A stretch of 64,000 nt of DNA, taken from positions 44,423-108,422 of the forward strand of contig NZ_RBAM01000017.1 of NCBI RefSeq assembly GCF_003626645.1, in the 5' to 3' direction. Each line of letters starts with the position of its first letter. Position 1 is the first letter of the stretch. Origin of the DNA: Streptomyces klenkii. Lineage in GTDB: Bacteria > Actinomycetota > Actinomycetes > Streptomycetales > Streptomycetaceae. Under the pieces are notes generated by a model. That model had not been told where the DNA came from. It saw nothing but the letters and a program-made list of their open reading frames with translations, and ran no database searches. This document shows positions 34,407 through 43,299 of this stretch, piece after piece. Both the position numbers and the translations under genes were made by a program.

Positions 34407-37040
34407 GTGACCGACAACACTCAGCGCCCCGACAGTGGGCACGCCGACCGCACCCCCGACCTGCCGACCCAGTACGCGCCGGCCGACGTAGAGGGGCCGC
34501 TGTACGAGCGCTGGGTAGAGCGGGGCTACTTCGAGGCCGATGCCGCGAGCGAGAAGGAGCCCTACACGATCGTCATTCCGCCGCCGAACGTCACCGGTTC
34601 CCTCCACCTCGGCCACGCCTTCGAGCACACGCTGATCGACTCCCTCACGCGCCGCAAGCGCATGCAGGGCTACGAGGTCCTGTGGCAGCCGGGCATGGAC
34701 CACGCGGGCATCGCCACGCAGAACGTGGTCGAGCGCGAGCTGGCCAAGGAGGGCAAGTCGCGCCACGACCTCGGCCGCGAGGCGTTCGTCGAGCGCGTCT
34801 GGCAGTGGAAGGGCGAGTCCGGCGGGCAGATCTCCGGGCAGATGCGCCGTCTGGGTGATGGCGTTGCCTGGAGCCGTGAGCGCTTCACCATGGACGAAGG
34901 TCTGTCCAAGGCCGTCCAGACGATCTTCAAGAAGCTCTACGACGACGAGCTGATCTACCGCGCCGAGCGCATCATCAACTGGTGCCCCCGCTGCCTCACG
35001 GCCATCTCGGACATCGAGGTGGAGTACCAGGACGACGACGGCGAGCTCGTCTCCATCCGCTACGGCGAGGGTGACGCCTCCATCGTCGTAGCCACGACCC
35101 GCGCCGAGACGATGCTCGGCGACACCGCCGTGGCCGTCCACCCCGAGGACGAGCGCTACCAGCACCTCATCGGCACCGAGATCGAGCTGCCGCTGACCGG
35201 CCGCCGCATCCCGGTCGTCGCCGACGAGCACGTCGACCCGGAGTTCGGCACGGGCGCCGTCAAGGTCACCCCGGCCCACGACCCGAACGACTTCGAGATC
35301 GGCCGCCGGCACGACCTGCCGAGCCTCACCGTTCTCGACGAGCACGGCGTCATCACCGTCCACGGGCCCTTCCTCGGCCTGGACCGCTTCGAGGCCCGCT
35401 CCGCGATCGTCGGCGCCCTGCGCGCCGAGGGCCGCATCGTCGCCGAGAAGCGCCCGTACACCCACTCCGTGGGCCACTGCTCCCGCTGCAAGACGACGCT
35501 GGAGCCGCGCCAGTCCATGCAGTGGTGGGTGAAGACCGCCCCGCTGGCCAAGAACGCCGCCGACGCCGTCCGCGACGGCAAGGTCAAGATCCACCCGCAG
35601 GAGATGGAGAAGCGCTACTTCGACTGGGTCGACAACCTCCACGACTGGTGCATCTCGCGCCAGCTGTGGTGGGGCCACCGCATCCCGGTCTGGTACGGCC
35701 CGGACGGCGAGATGGTCTGCGTCGGCCCGGACGAGCAGCCGCCGGCCGGTGAGGGCTGGCACCAGGAGACCGACGTCCTCGACACGTGGTTCTCCTCCGG
35801 CCTGTGGCCGTTCTCCACGCTCGGCTGGCCCGAGAAGACCGCGAGCGTCGAGAAGTTCTACCCGAACTCCGTCCTCGTCACCGGCTACGACATCCTCTTC
35901 TTCTGGGTCGTCCGGATGATGATGTTCGGTCTGTACGCGATGGACGGCACCCCGCCGTTCCACACCATCGCCCTGCACGGCATGGTCCGTGACCAGTTCG
36001 GCAAGAAGATGTCGAAGTCCTTCGGCAACGCGGTCAACCCGCTCGACTGGATGGACAAGTACGGCTCCGACGCCGTCCGCTTCACCCTCGCCCGCGGCGC
36101 CAACCCCGGCGTCGACGTGCCGATCGGCGAGGACTGGGTCCAGGGCTCGCGCAACTTCGCGAACAAGATCTGGAACGCCACCCGGTTCGCGATGATGAAC
36201 GGCGCCACGGTGGAGGGCGACCTGCCGGCCGCCGAGCAGATGTCGGCCACCGACCGCTGGATCCTCTCGCGCCTCAACGCCGTCGTCGCCGAGGTGGACG
36301 CGCTCTACGACGACTACCAGTTCGCGAAGCTCTCCGACGCGCTGTTCCACTTCGCGTGGGACGAGGTCTTCGACTGGTACGTCGAGCTGTCCAAGACCAC
36401 GTTCCAGAAGGGCGGCGCCGAGGCCGAGGTCTCGCGCCGCGTCCTGGGCGAGGTCCTCGACGTCACCCTCAAGCTCCTGCACCCGGTCGTGCCCTTCGTC
36501 ACCGAGACGCTGTGGACCACGCTCACGGGCCGCGAGTCCGTCGTCATCGCCGACTGGCCGAAGGACAGCGGCTTCCGCGACGCGGCCGCCGAGCAGGAGA
36601 TCGCGACGCTCCAGCAGGTCGTCACCGAGGTCCGCCGCTTCCGCTCCGACCAGGGCCTCCAGCCGGGCCAGAAGGTTCCGGCCCGGCTCGACCTGACCGG
36701 CACGGCGCTGGCCGCGCACGAGGACGCGATGCGTTCGCTGCTGCGCTTGCAGCCGGCCGGCGAGGGCTTCGCCGCGACCGCCTCCCTGCCGGTCGCGGGC
36801 GCGACCGTCGCCCTCGACCTGTCGGGCACGATCGACGTCGAGGCCGAGCGGAAGCGGCTCACGAAGGCGCTCGCCGCGGCCGAGAAGGACAAGGCGCAGT
36901 CCACGGCGAAGCTGGGCAACGAGGCGTTCCTGGCCAAGGCGGCGGAGGCGGCCGTGGAGAAGATCCGTAAGCGGCTGGAGACGGCGGACGCGGATATTGA
37001 GCGGATCAGCTTGCAGCTGGCGGGTCTGCCGAAGGGCTGA
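34407..37040 (+). CDS. valS: Valyl-tRNA synthetase
   Basis: The product has 877 residues from a GTG at 34407; the upstream extension of the open frame is not ValS-like. The class Ia signatures are HLGH (67-70, the HIGH motif, in GSLHLGHAF) and KKMSKSFGN (about 532-540, KMSKS). An editing domain (about 190-340, with TTRAETMLGDTAVAVHP) removes mischarged threonine. An anticodon-binding domain and the ValS C-terminal coiled-coil arm (IDVEAERKRLTKALAAAEKDKA... to the end) are complete. It charges tRNA-Val with valine. A strong terminator follows. Confidence 0.97.
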   Translation: MTDNTQRPDSGHADRTPDLPTQYAPADVEGPLYERWVERGYFEADAASEKEPYTIVIPPPNVTGSLHLGHAFEHTLIDSLTRRKRMQGYEVLWQPGMDHAGIATQNVVERELAKEGKSRHDLGREAFVERVWQWKGESGGQISGQMRRLGDGVAWSRERFTMDEGLSKAVQTIFKKLYDDELIYRAERIINWCPRCLTAISDIEVEYQDDDGELVSIRYGEGDASIVVATTRAETMLGDTAVAVHPEDERYQHLIGTEIELPLTGRRIPVVADEHVDPEFGTGAVKVTPAHDPNDFEIGRRHDLPSLTVLDEHGVITVHGPFLGLDRFEARSAIVGALRAEGRIVAEKRPYTHSVGHCSRCKTTLEPRQSMQWWVKTAPLAKNAADAVRDGKVKIHPQEMEKRYFDWVDNLHDWCISRQLWWGHRIPVWYGPDGEMVCVGPDEQPPAGEGWHQETDVLDTWFSSGLWPFSTLGWPEKTASVEKFYPNSVLVTGYDILFFWVVRMMMFGLYAMDGTPPFHTIALHGMVRDQFGKKMSKSFGNAVNPLDWMDKYGSDAVRFTLARGANPGVDVPIGEDWVQGSRNFANKIWNATRFAMMNGATVEGDLPAAEQMSATDRWILSRLNAVVAEVDALYDDYQFAKLSDALFHFAWDEVFDWYVELSKTTFQKGGAEAEVSRRVLGEVLDVTLKLLHPVVPFVTETLWTTLTGRESVVIADWPKDSGFRDAAAEQEIATLQQVVTEVRRFRSDQGLQPGQKVPARLDLTGTALAAHEDAMRSLLRLQPAGEGFAATASLPVAGATVALDLSGTIDVEAERKRLTKALAAAEKDKAQSTAKLGNEAFLAKAAEAAVEKIRKRLETADADIERISLQLAGLPKG

Positions 37041-37062
37041 TCCGGCGCCGCCGGGATCAGAG

Positions 37063-37095
37063 CGGCCCCCGTGCCTATGGGTACGGGGGCCGTTT
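37063..37095 (+). terminator. valS terminator
   Basis: Perfect ten-base arms CGGCCCCCGT and ACGGGGGCCG enclose a ten-base loop and are followed by TTT. Confidence 0.9.
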
Positions 37096-37107
37096 GCATG
37101 TCAGGTG

Positions 37108-37158
37108 CGGGCCTGTGGGGGCTTGTCGCGCAGTTCCCCGCGCCCCTACGGGGCGCGG
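37108..37158. repeat. Dispersed intergenic repeat, family 3, copy 1
   Basis: Read on the minus strand this contains GGGGCGCGGGGAACTGCGCG preceded by a small hairpin CGCCCC-gta-GGGGCG. The same word and hairpin occur on the plus strand at 63785. From memory, this word is widespread between genes in Streptomyces genomes. It lies between valS and the convergent membrane protein gene. Confidence 0.8.
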
Positions 37159-37210
37159 CCACCACGTCGCACGTTCAGCGCCCAGCACCGCGCCGCATCC
37201 GGCGGAGCGG

Positions 37211-38455
37211 CTAACGCGCTGCCCACGGTCTTGATCGGTTCGGGTCCCACATCGGGCCCCATGGGCCCTCCACCAGGGCCTCTTCCTCCTGGGCCGGGCG
37301 GCGGCGCCGCTTGCGGCGGTGCTGCGGCCAGAACAGGACGTATGCCGTCGACACCGCCACGAACCCGAGCCGGATCAGGCCCTTGGCCGACTCGTCCGGT
37401 ACGGCGAACACGCTGCCGTACAGCACGATCAGTGCGATCCAGCTCCACCACGGCACGAGGCGCCGCTGCCCGCACACGTCCCACAGCAGCGTGCCCAGCA
37501 GCACCGACGCCGTGTAGTACGTGTAGACGCTCGGGTCGAGGAGGATACGGGCGTTCGCGCCCAGCAGGACGACCCCGGCCCAGCGGCCCCGCCACACCGC
37601 GACCGCGCCCAGCGTGAGGCCGAGGGCGGCCTGGGCGGGGCGGGCCCAGTCGGGGGTCACCGGGGTGTTGCCGCCCAGCCAGCGCAGGGCGGAGGCCGGG
37701 CTGTTGGGGATGGTGAACTTCGCGGCGGCGAAGGAGTCCGGGGCCGCGAGGAAGAACGGCAGCCAGGCGATCGCCAGCAGCGCCGCGCACCACAGGACCG
37801 CCCGCATCCAGCGGTCGCGGGGCAGGGCGAGGATCAGCGGCACGAAGGCCAGGGCCGTCGGCTTGGAGTCCATGGCCAGGGCCAGGCAGGCGCCGACGGC
37901 CGCCGGATTGCAGCGGGTCAGGAACCAGACCGCCAGCGCGGTGAAGAACAGGGCCAGGACGTCGTCCAGGTGCCCGAAGCGGACCGACACCTCGATCCAC
38001 ATCGGGATGAACGCCAGCCCCGCGATCAGCACGCGCCGCCGCAGCCGCTCGTGGTTGGTGCCCGTGCCGAGGAAGTGCATGGCGGCGCTGCGCCCCGCGA
38101 GCACCATGATGACCAGGCCCAGCACGGACATGAACGCCGCCGCCAGGAACTGGCCCGTGTGCTCGGAGAACGGGTTGAACAGGCCCGCCACCAGGAAGCT
38201 GATGGGGCCCATCTGGAGCTCGGGGTGGTGGGCGTAGAGGTTGAGCCCGCCGGTGCCGTCGCCCCCGTCGTAGATGAGCTCGCCGCCGGTGCGCAGGTAG
38301 TGCCAGGAGAAGCCGCCGTTGGGTTCCACGACGGCGAACCACAGCACGGTCCACGCCGTGAGCAGCAGCAAGTGCATCCGTGTGCTGATTTCCGGTACCC
38401 GCACCCGCACAACGCTCCCGTTCCGCTGTCCGGAACCGCTCCGGACATGTGTCAC
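37211..38455 (-). CDS. Polytopic membrane protein, GT-C/GT87-like
   Basis: The product has 414 residues with about ten hydrophobic segments and a basic C-terminal tail (HRRKRRRR). The first extracellular loop after helix one (AVVEPNGGFSWHYLRTGGELIYDGGDG) and the loop with RFGHLDDVLALFF (an Asp pair) resemble polyprenol-phosphate-mannose-dependent GT-C transferases. I cannot name a substrate. The start is uncertain: the GTG at 38455 has no ribosome binding site, and the ATG at 38377, just before the first helix, is an alternative. It lies upstream of no obvious partner; the GT2 and epimerase genes on the same strand suggest a glycan context. Confidence 0.65.
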   Translation of the reverse strand: MTHVRSGSGQRNGSVVRVRVPEISTRMHLLLLTAWTVLWFAVVEPNGGFSWHYLRTGGELIYDGGDGTGGLNLYAHHPELQMGPISFLVAGLFNPFSEHTGQFLAAAFMSVLGLVIMVLAGRSAAMHFLGTGTNHERLRRRVLIAGLAFIPMWIEVSVRFGHLDDVLALFFTALAVWFLTRCNPAAVGACLALAMDSKPTALAFVPLILALPRDRWMRAVLWCAALLAIAWLPFFLAAPDSFAAAKFTIPNSPASALRWLGGNTPVTPDWARPAQAALGLTLGAVAVWRGRWAGVVLLGANARILLDPSVYTYYTASVLLGTLLWDVCGQRRLVPWWSWIALIVLYGSVFAVPDESAKGLIRLGFVAVSTAYVLFWPQHRRKRRRRPAQEEEALVEGPWGPMWDPNRSRPWAAR

Positions 38456-38568
38456 CGGGGGTCAGATGGCGGAACGGGAGCGGAGGTTGCCCCGGGGGTC
38501 GCAAGTGTGACCCGGTTCACGGTTTGCGTGACGTGGCGTCAGCTGCCGTCAGTTGTTGCCGGCCGCCG

Positions 38569-39933
38569 TCAGCTCTCGATCGCGATCGGGCCCGACGTGA
38601 CGGCCTCGGCGTTGCGCCGCGTCTTCGCCCAGCCGTTGCGGCCGCGCAGCATCCGCACGAAGCCGCGCGCCGACGCCGGGAAGAGGTGGTACGCGTACAG
38701 CCACAGCGCGAGGCCCCACAGCAGGGCGGACAGCAGCGAGCTGTCGGCGGCGCGGTCCCGGCGGTAGACCGGGCCCCACAGCACGAACGGCAGCACGGAG
38801 ACCACGGCCAGGCCCAGCACCAGCGGCCACAGCGCGAGCATGCCGCCGAAGGCGGCACCGAAGCCGTCCTCGGCCGCGGTCAGGCCCAGCAGGGCGAACA
38901 TGACCGCGCACAGCGCGAGGGTCACCAGGTGGGCGACCGGCTGGAGGAAGGTGTAGAGCGTCTCCAGGACGCCCTTGCCGCCGTAGTGGCGCGAGGAGAC
39001 GATGCGCGGCGCGTAGCGGACGCACTGGAGGTTGCCCTGCGCCCAGCGGGTGCGCTGGGTGAGGAAGCGGCGGGCGTGCGGCAGGCCCTCCTGGGAGACC
39101 CAGGTGTCGGCTATGTGGGATATCCGGTCACCGTTCAGGATCATGTGCAGGCCCAGCTCGTAGTCCTCCAGGAGCGCACCGCGCTGCCAGGGGCGGCGCT
39201 CGGCGGCGGCGATCCGGTCCAGCGCGGAGAGCCGGGTGAACTGGCCGTTTCCGCCCAGGCCCACGGAGCCGGTGCGGCCGCGCAGCAGCTGCATGCCGGC
39301 GTTGGAGACGGAGAACTCCATGTCCTGCATGCGGACCAGGAGGCGGGCGAAGGCGTTGCGGAACCGGCCGCGGTCCGGGAGCGGGCGCGGGTCGCCGGCG
39401 TTGCGCATGCGCACGCTGACCTGCACGCCGCCGGTCTCCGGGTCGCCGAAGCCGGTGGGGCCGCTCACGCGCTCCAGGGCGTACGGGTCGAGCTGGCCGT
39501 CGGCGTCGATGACGCACACCACGACGCGCTCGCGGTCGGTGTCCTTGGACAGGAACTGGTTCAGCTCGTCGTACGCGGAGTTGAGCGCGGCGCCCTTGCC
39601 CTGGCGGGCGTTCGGACGGACCCGGCTGACGAGGTGGACCCGGCGGTCCGTCTCGGCGAGCCCGGCGACGATGGCGCCGGTGCGGTCCTCGCTGTCGTCG
39701 TCGATGACCCACACGTGGGCGCCGGGGTGGTCGGCGCGCAGCCGCTCCACGGTGGTGCCGACGACGGCCTCCTCGTCCCGGCACGGGACGAAGAAGTGCC
39801 AGTCGAAGGCGTCGGCGTTGCCGGTCTCGGCCTCGGGGCGGCGGAGGTAGGCGTGGCGGGCGCCGGCCCAGTAGAGCAGGAAGCAGGCGAGGAGGAAGAA
39901 GGGAAATATGAGGAGGAGGGGGCTGGTGAACAT
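38569..39933 (-). CDS. Processive glycosyltransferase family 2 membrane protein
   Basis: The product has 454 residues. One N-terminal helix is followed by the GT-A catalytic domain with DDDSEDR (first Asp motif, about residue 77), DADGQLD (about 144), LLEDYELG (catalytic base, about 254) and QRTRWAQG (QxxRW, about 294), then three or four C-terminal membrane helices. These are the four hallmarks of processive GT2 enzymes such as cellulose, chitin and poly-GlcNAc synthases. It should polymerise a UDP-sugar and move the chain across the membrane. The next gene upstream is a UDP-GlcNAc 2-epimerase, so a ManNAc- or GlcNAc-based polymer is a reasonable guess. GGGAG eight bases before the ATG supports the start. 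Confidence 0.9.
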   Translation of the reverse strand: MFTSPLLLIFPFFLLACFLLYWAGARHAYLRRPEAETGNADAFDWHFFVPCRDEEAVVGTTVERLRADHPGAHVWVIDDDSEDRTGAIVAGLAETDRRVHLVSRVRPNARQGKGAALNSAYDELNQFLSKDTDRERVVVCVIDADGQLDPYALERVSGPTGFGDPETGGVQVSVRMRNAGDPRPLPDRGRFRNAFARLLVRMQDMEFSVSNAGMQLLRGRTGSVGLGGNGQFTRLSALDRIAAAERRPWQRGALLEDYELGLHMILNGDRISHIADTWVSQEGLPHARRFLTQRTRWAQGNLQCVRYAPRIVSSRHYGGKGVLETLYTFLQPVAHLVTLALCAVMFALLGLTAAEDGFGAAFGGMLALWPLVLGLAVVSVLPFVLWGPVYRRDRAADSSLLSALLWGLALWLYAYHLFPASARGFVRMLRGRNGWAKTRRNAEAVTSGPIAIES

Positions 39934-39952
39934 GGGGGGTGCTCCCGGGAAG

Positions 39953-40054
39953 AATCAGCCGTCCGGCGTTTGGGGACGACGCGCGTCAGCGCGGACGGGG
40001 GGTCCGGGGGGGGCGAAGCCCCCGGTTACGGGAAGGGGCGGGGCTGGGGAGAAG
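39953..40054. repeat. Dispersed intergenic repeat, family 2, copy 2
   Basis: It carries TCCGGCGTTTG, GGGGTCCGGGG and CGGGAAGGGGCGGGG in the same order as the block at 16350-16446. The central part has a small hairpin GGGGG(CGAA)CCCCC. It fills the gap between the GT2 and epimerase genes. Confidence 0.75.
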
Positions 40055-40059
40055 ACCCC

Positions 40060-41190
40060 CTACGCCGCCGCGGCCAGCTCCTGCGGGGCGGTGATCGCCG
40101 CCAGCAGTGCCACGATGCGGTCCGACGCCAGGCCGTCCCCGAACGGGCTCGGGAGGGCGGCCAGGCGGGCCAGGCCCTTCGGGCCTTCCGCCAGGCGGCG
40201 CCGGGCGGCGCGCCCGATCTCCGCACCCGGCTCCACCAGGTCCGCGAAGTCCGCCATCGCCTCCGGCCGCTCCGTGGAGCGCCGCACGACGACCAGCGGC
40301 CGCCCCAGCACCGTGCACTCCTCCTGGATGCCGCCCGAGTCGGAGACGAGCAGCGCCGCGTGCCGGGCCAGGGCGAGGAACTCGCCGTAGCCGAGCGGGC
40401 GGGTGACGGTCAGGCCGGCCAGCAGGCCGTCCAGGCCGGCGGCCTCGACGCGGGCCCGGGTCCGCGGGTGCAGCGGCACGACGACCGGCCGGCCGTCGGC
40501 CACGAGCGCGGCGAGCTCGGTGAAGATGGCGCGCAGGGCCTCGGGGGAGTCGGTGTTCTCGGGGCGGTGGACCGTGGCCAGGACGTACGAGTCGGCGGTC
40601 AGGCCGTGCAGCCGCAGCAGCTCCGCGCGCTCGGCGGCGGCCGGCAGCTGGCCGTGCACGGCCTCGACCACGGTGTTGCCGGTGACGGCGACGCGCGCGT
40701 CGGCGACGCCCTCCGCGAGGAGGTTCGCGCGGTTGTCCTCGGTGGCGGCGCACAGGACGTCCGCGATGCGGTCGATGAGGACGCGGTTGTGCTCCTCGGG
40801 CATGTTGCGGTCGTGGCTGCGCAGGCCGGCCTCGACGTGCAGCAGCGGGATGCCGCGGGCGTTCGCGGCGAGCGCGCCGGCGAGGGCCGCGTTGGTGTCG
40901 CCCTGGACGACGACGGCGAGCGGCGGCTCGGCGGTGAAGAGCTCGTCGAGCTGGGCGAGGGCGCTGGAGATCTGGACGGCGCGCGGCTGTCCGCCGACCC
41001 CGGTCAGGAACGTCGGCTCGGGCAGGCCCAGCTCGGTCAGGAAGCGGCCGGAGAGCTCCTCGTCGTAGTGCTGACCGGTGTGCACCAGGTGGGCGGCGGG
41101 GCCCAGGAGGCGGACGAGGTCGGTGAGCTTGACCAGCTCGGGGCGGGTGCCGAGGACGACGGCGACGCTACGGGCGGGCAGGGACTGCAC
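40060..41190 (-). CDS. wecB: UDP-N-acetylglucosamine 2-epimerase (non-hydrolysing)
   Basis: The product has 376 residues from a GTG at 41190, placed by AGGAG seven bases upstream; the 21-codon upstream extension is not family-like. It starts with the substrate loop SVAVVLGTRPELVK. The catalytic residues fit the WecB family: Asp in VVVQGDTNAALAG, Glu in LHVEAGLRS, Glu in MPEEHNR and His in TVHRPENT. The nucleotide site SDSGGIQEECTVLGRPLVV is intact. It interconverts UDP-GlcNAc and UDP-ManNAc in the cytoplasm, supplying a wall or capsule polymer. It is probably co-transcribed with the downstream GT2 gene, unless the repeat between them terminates. Confidence 0.93.
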   Translation of the reverse strand: MQSLPARSVAVVLGTRPELVKLTDLVRLLGPAAHLVHTGQHYDEELSGRFLTELGLPEPTFLTGVGGQPRAVQISSALAQLDELFTAEPPLAVVVQGDTNAALAGALAANARGIPLLHVEAGLRSHDRNMPEEHNRVLIDRIADVLCAATEDNRANLLAEGVADARVAVTGNTVVEAVHGQLPAAAERAELLRLHGLTADSYVLATVHRPENTDSPEALRAIFTELAALVADGRPVVVPLHPRTRARVEAAGLDGLLAGLTVTRPLGYGEFLALARHAALLVSDSGGIQEECTVLGRPLVVVRRSTERPEAMADFADLVEPGAEIGRAARRRLAEGPKGLARLAALPSPFGDGLASDRIVALLAAITAPQELAAAA

Positions 41191-41312
41191 GAGGTGACTC
41201 CTGGGGCCGGCGGGCTGCGGACAGCTCACGACCTTGCGGTGCCTCGGTTGCACCCCTGGGGTGCCTTCGGTTGCCCGACGGTTGCGAAACCGGAACCGGG
41301 GCGGAAAAGGGG

Positions 41313-42041
41313 CTAGAAGGGACTTTCGTCCTCGTCCGGGGCAGGACCTTCGTCCCCGCCGTCGGCCCGGTAGCGGTAGCCCAGGCCCCGTACGGCCTCC
41401 AGCGGGTCCGCCGCCTCGTCGCCGGCGGCCTGCCGCAGCTTGCGCCGCAGCCGCAGGACGGCGAACTTCACCCGCTCGCGGCCGGTGCCCTCGGGGTCGT
41501 CCCAGACCCGGTCGAGCAACTGGTCGGTGGTGATCACCCGGCCGCGGTTGCGGACGAGCACCTGGAGCAGCCGGTACTCGATGTCGCTGAGCCGGGCCTC
41601 GTGGCCCTGCCAGACCGCCGAGCGCCGCTCGGGCACGAGCCGCAGCCCGTCGTCGAAGGAGTCGCCGGCCCAGCGGGTGGGCGCGGTGCGGCGCAGCAGC
41701 GCCTCGACGCGGGCGAGCAGCTCGTCGTTGCCGAAGGGCTTGGGCAGGTAGTCGTCGGCGCCGGCGCGCAGGCCGCGGACGCGGTCGGTCTCGGCGCCGC
41801 GGGCGGTCAGCAGCAGGACGGGCAGGTCGCTGAGGTCGCGGGTGCGCTCCAGCACCTCCCAGCCGTTGAGCTGCGGCAGCCCGATGTCCAGGAGCATGAG
41901 GGCGGGGCGCTCGGCGAACAGCAGCCGCAGGCCCTCGCGGCCGTTGTCGGCGTGGGCGACCTCGTAGCCGGCGCGGGTGAGGAGGGTGCGCAGGGCGAGG
42001 GAGAGGTCGGGGTCGTCCTCGACGACGAGCACGCGGGTCAT
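41313..42041 (-). CDS. OmpR/PhoB-family response regulator
   Basis: The product has 242 residues. The receiver domain has the acidic pocket Asp9/Asp10, the phosphorylation site Asp52 (LLDIGLPQ), Thr79 and Lys101. The C-terminal winged helix (about residues 130-228, LSDIEYRLLQVLVRNRGRVIT... to LRLRRKLRQ and GLGYRY) is of the OmpR type. Its start ATG overlaps the stop of the kinase gene upstream (ATGA), so the two are translationally coupled. Targets are unknown; a self-regulated promoter before the kinase gene is likely. Confidence 0.92.
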   Translation of the reverse strand: MTRVLVVEDDPDLSLALRTLLTRAGYEVAHADNGREGLRLLFAERPALMLLDIGLPQLNGWEVLERTRDLSDLPVLLLTARGAETDRVRGLRAGADDYLPKPFGNDELLARVEALLRRTAPTRWAGDSFDDGLRLVPERRSAVWQGHEARLSDIEYRLLQVLVRNRGRVITTDQLLDRVWDDPEGTGRERVKFAVLRLRRKLRQAAGDEAADPLEAVRGLGYRYRADGGDEGPAPDEDESPF

Positions 42042-43171
42042 GCGGCCGCCTCCCGGCGCGGGGGCTCGCCGGGGCCTGCCGGGGGGTCGCCGGGTGCCGC
42101 CGGGGGCTCGCCAGGTCCTGCCGGGGGTTCGCCAGGGCCCGCGACCGGCAGCCGGATCAGGAAGGCGGCGCCTCCGCCCGGCGCTTCGCCGGCGGTGATC
42201 GTGCCGCCGTGCAGCCGGACGATCGTGCGGCTGATGGCGAGTCCGAGACCGGTGCCGGGATATTCGCCCGTACGTGCGTTCGGCGCCCGTACGAAACCAT
42301 TGAAGATCTCCTCCCGGAATTCCTCCGGGACGCCGATTCCGGTATCGGCGACTTCGATCTCCCAGAAGTCGAAGCGCGGCGCCGCCGTCACCGAGATCCG
42401 GCCACCCGCGGGGGTGTATTTCGCGGCATTCTCCAGAAGATTGGCCAGGACGTTCTGCAAGCGGTGCCGGTCGCCGCGCAGGACGGGCCCGGGGGCGCAC
42501 TCCAGAACGGTGAACAATCCCGCCTCCCGCGTCGTGCTCATCCGGTCGAGGACGGCGTCCAGCAGCATCCGGTCCACCTCCACGCCGTCGAATTCCAGCT
42601 CCAGGCCGGAGGTGGCCCGCATCCGGGTGGTCAGCAGCAGGTCGGCGATCACCCGCTGCATGCGGTCGGCGTTGCGCCGGATGGCGTCCAGGAAGGAGGC
42701 CTGCTCGTCGGTGAGGGTGCCGAAGGAGGGGTCGGTGAGCAGCTCGCAGAAGCTGATCACGGAGGTGAGGGGCGTGCGCAGCTCGTGGGAGGCGGCGGCG
42801 GTGAAGGCGTTGCGCTGCCGGGCCAGCTCGGTGAGCGCCACGTTGTCGCGCTCCAGGTCCCGCTCGCGCCGCTTGCGCTCGGTGATGTCCTCGTACGTCC
42901 ACAGGGCGCCCAGGTAGGCGCCCTCGTGGCGGAGCGGTTCGATCACGCGGCGGAGGGTGCGGCCGTCGGCGAGGGGGAGCTCGGCCGTCCGGTGGACGTG
43001 GTGGCCGGCCAGGGTCTCGCCGGTCCGGCCCTCGGCGCCGAACATGCGGGTGAACTCCCGGTTGGCCGCGAGCACCCGGTCGTCGGGGCCCTGCACGACG
43101 GCGCCCGCGGGCAGCGCCTCCAGCAGCGCGCCCAGCAGCGTCCGCCACCGGCCGTCGTCTTCGCTCACCAC
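42038..43171 (-). CDS. Soluble PAS-domain histidine kinase
   Basis: The product has 377 residues (GTG at 43171 or 43168). A PAS domain (about residues 8-98) is followed by a coiled-coil linker, a HisKA helix with the phosphorylated His129 (AASHELRTPLTS) and an HATPase domain (NLLENAAKYT, DTGIGVPEEF, GTGLGLAI). No membrane segment is present, so it senses a cytoplasmic or membrane-diffusing signal through PAS. The tail contains repeats of GPGEPPA and related words. It overlaps the response regulator gene by four bases, and a divergent promoter region separates it from folC. Confidence 0.9.
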   Translation of the reverse strand: MVSEDDGRWRTLLGALLEALPAGAVVQGPDDRVLAANREFTRMFGAEGRTGETLAGHHVHRTAELPLADGRTLRRVIEPLRHEGAYLGALWTYEDITERKRRERDLERDNVALTELARQRNAFTAAASHELRTPLTSVISFCELLTDPSFGTLTDEQASFLDAIRRNADRMQRVIADLLLTTRMRATSGLELEFDGVEVDRMLLDAVLDRMSTTREAGLFTVLECAPGPVLRGDRHRLQNVLANLLENAAKYTPAGGRISVTAAPRFDFWEIEVADTGIGVPEEFREEIFNGFVRAPNARTGEYPGTGLGLAISRTIVRLHGGTITAGEAPGGGAAFLIRLPVAGPGEPPAGPGEPPAAPGDPPAGPGEPPRREAAA

Positions 43172-43286
43172 CCGGCATCACCCGGCTTCTGTGCATAAAG
43201 GGCTCTTCGGGCAATAAAGGTCTCTTCCGGAAAAACCGTAGGGCAAGGCCGCCGGGCCTGCCGCCCGCGCTGTCACACCCCCTCCG

Positions 43287-43299
43287 TAGACTGGTCCGC
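43287..43299 (+). promoter_or_regulatory. -10 element of a leaderless folC mRNA
   Basis: TAGACT (43287-43292) lies seven bases before the GTG at 43300 with no ribosome binding site. Confidence 0.6.
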
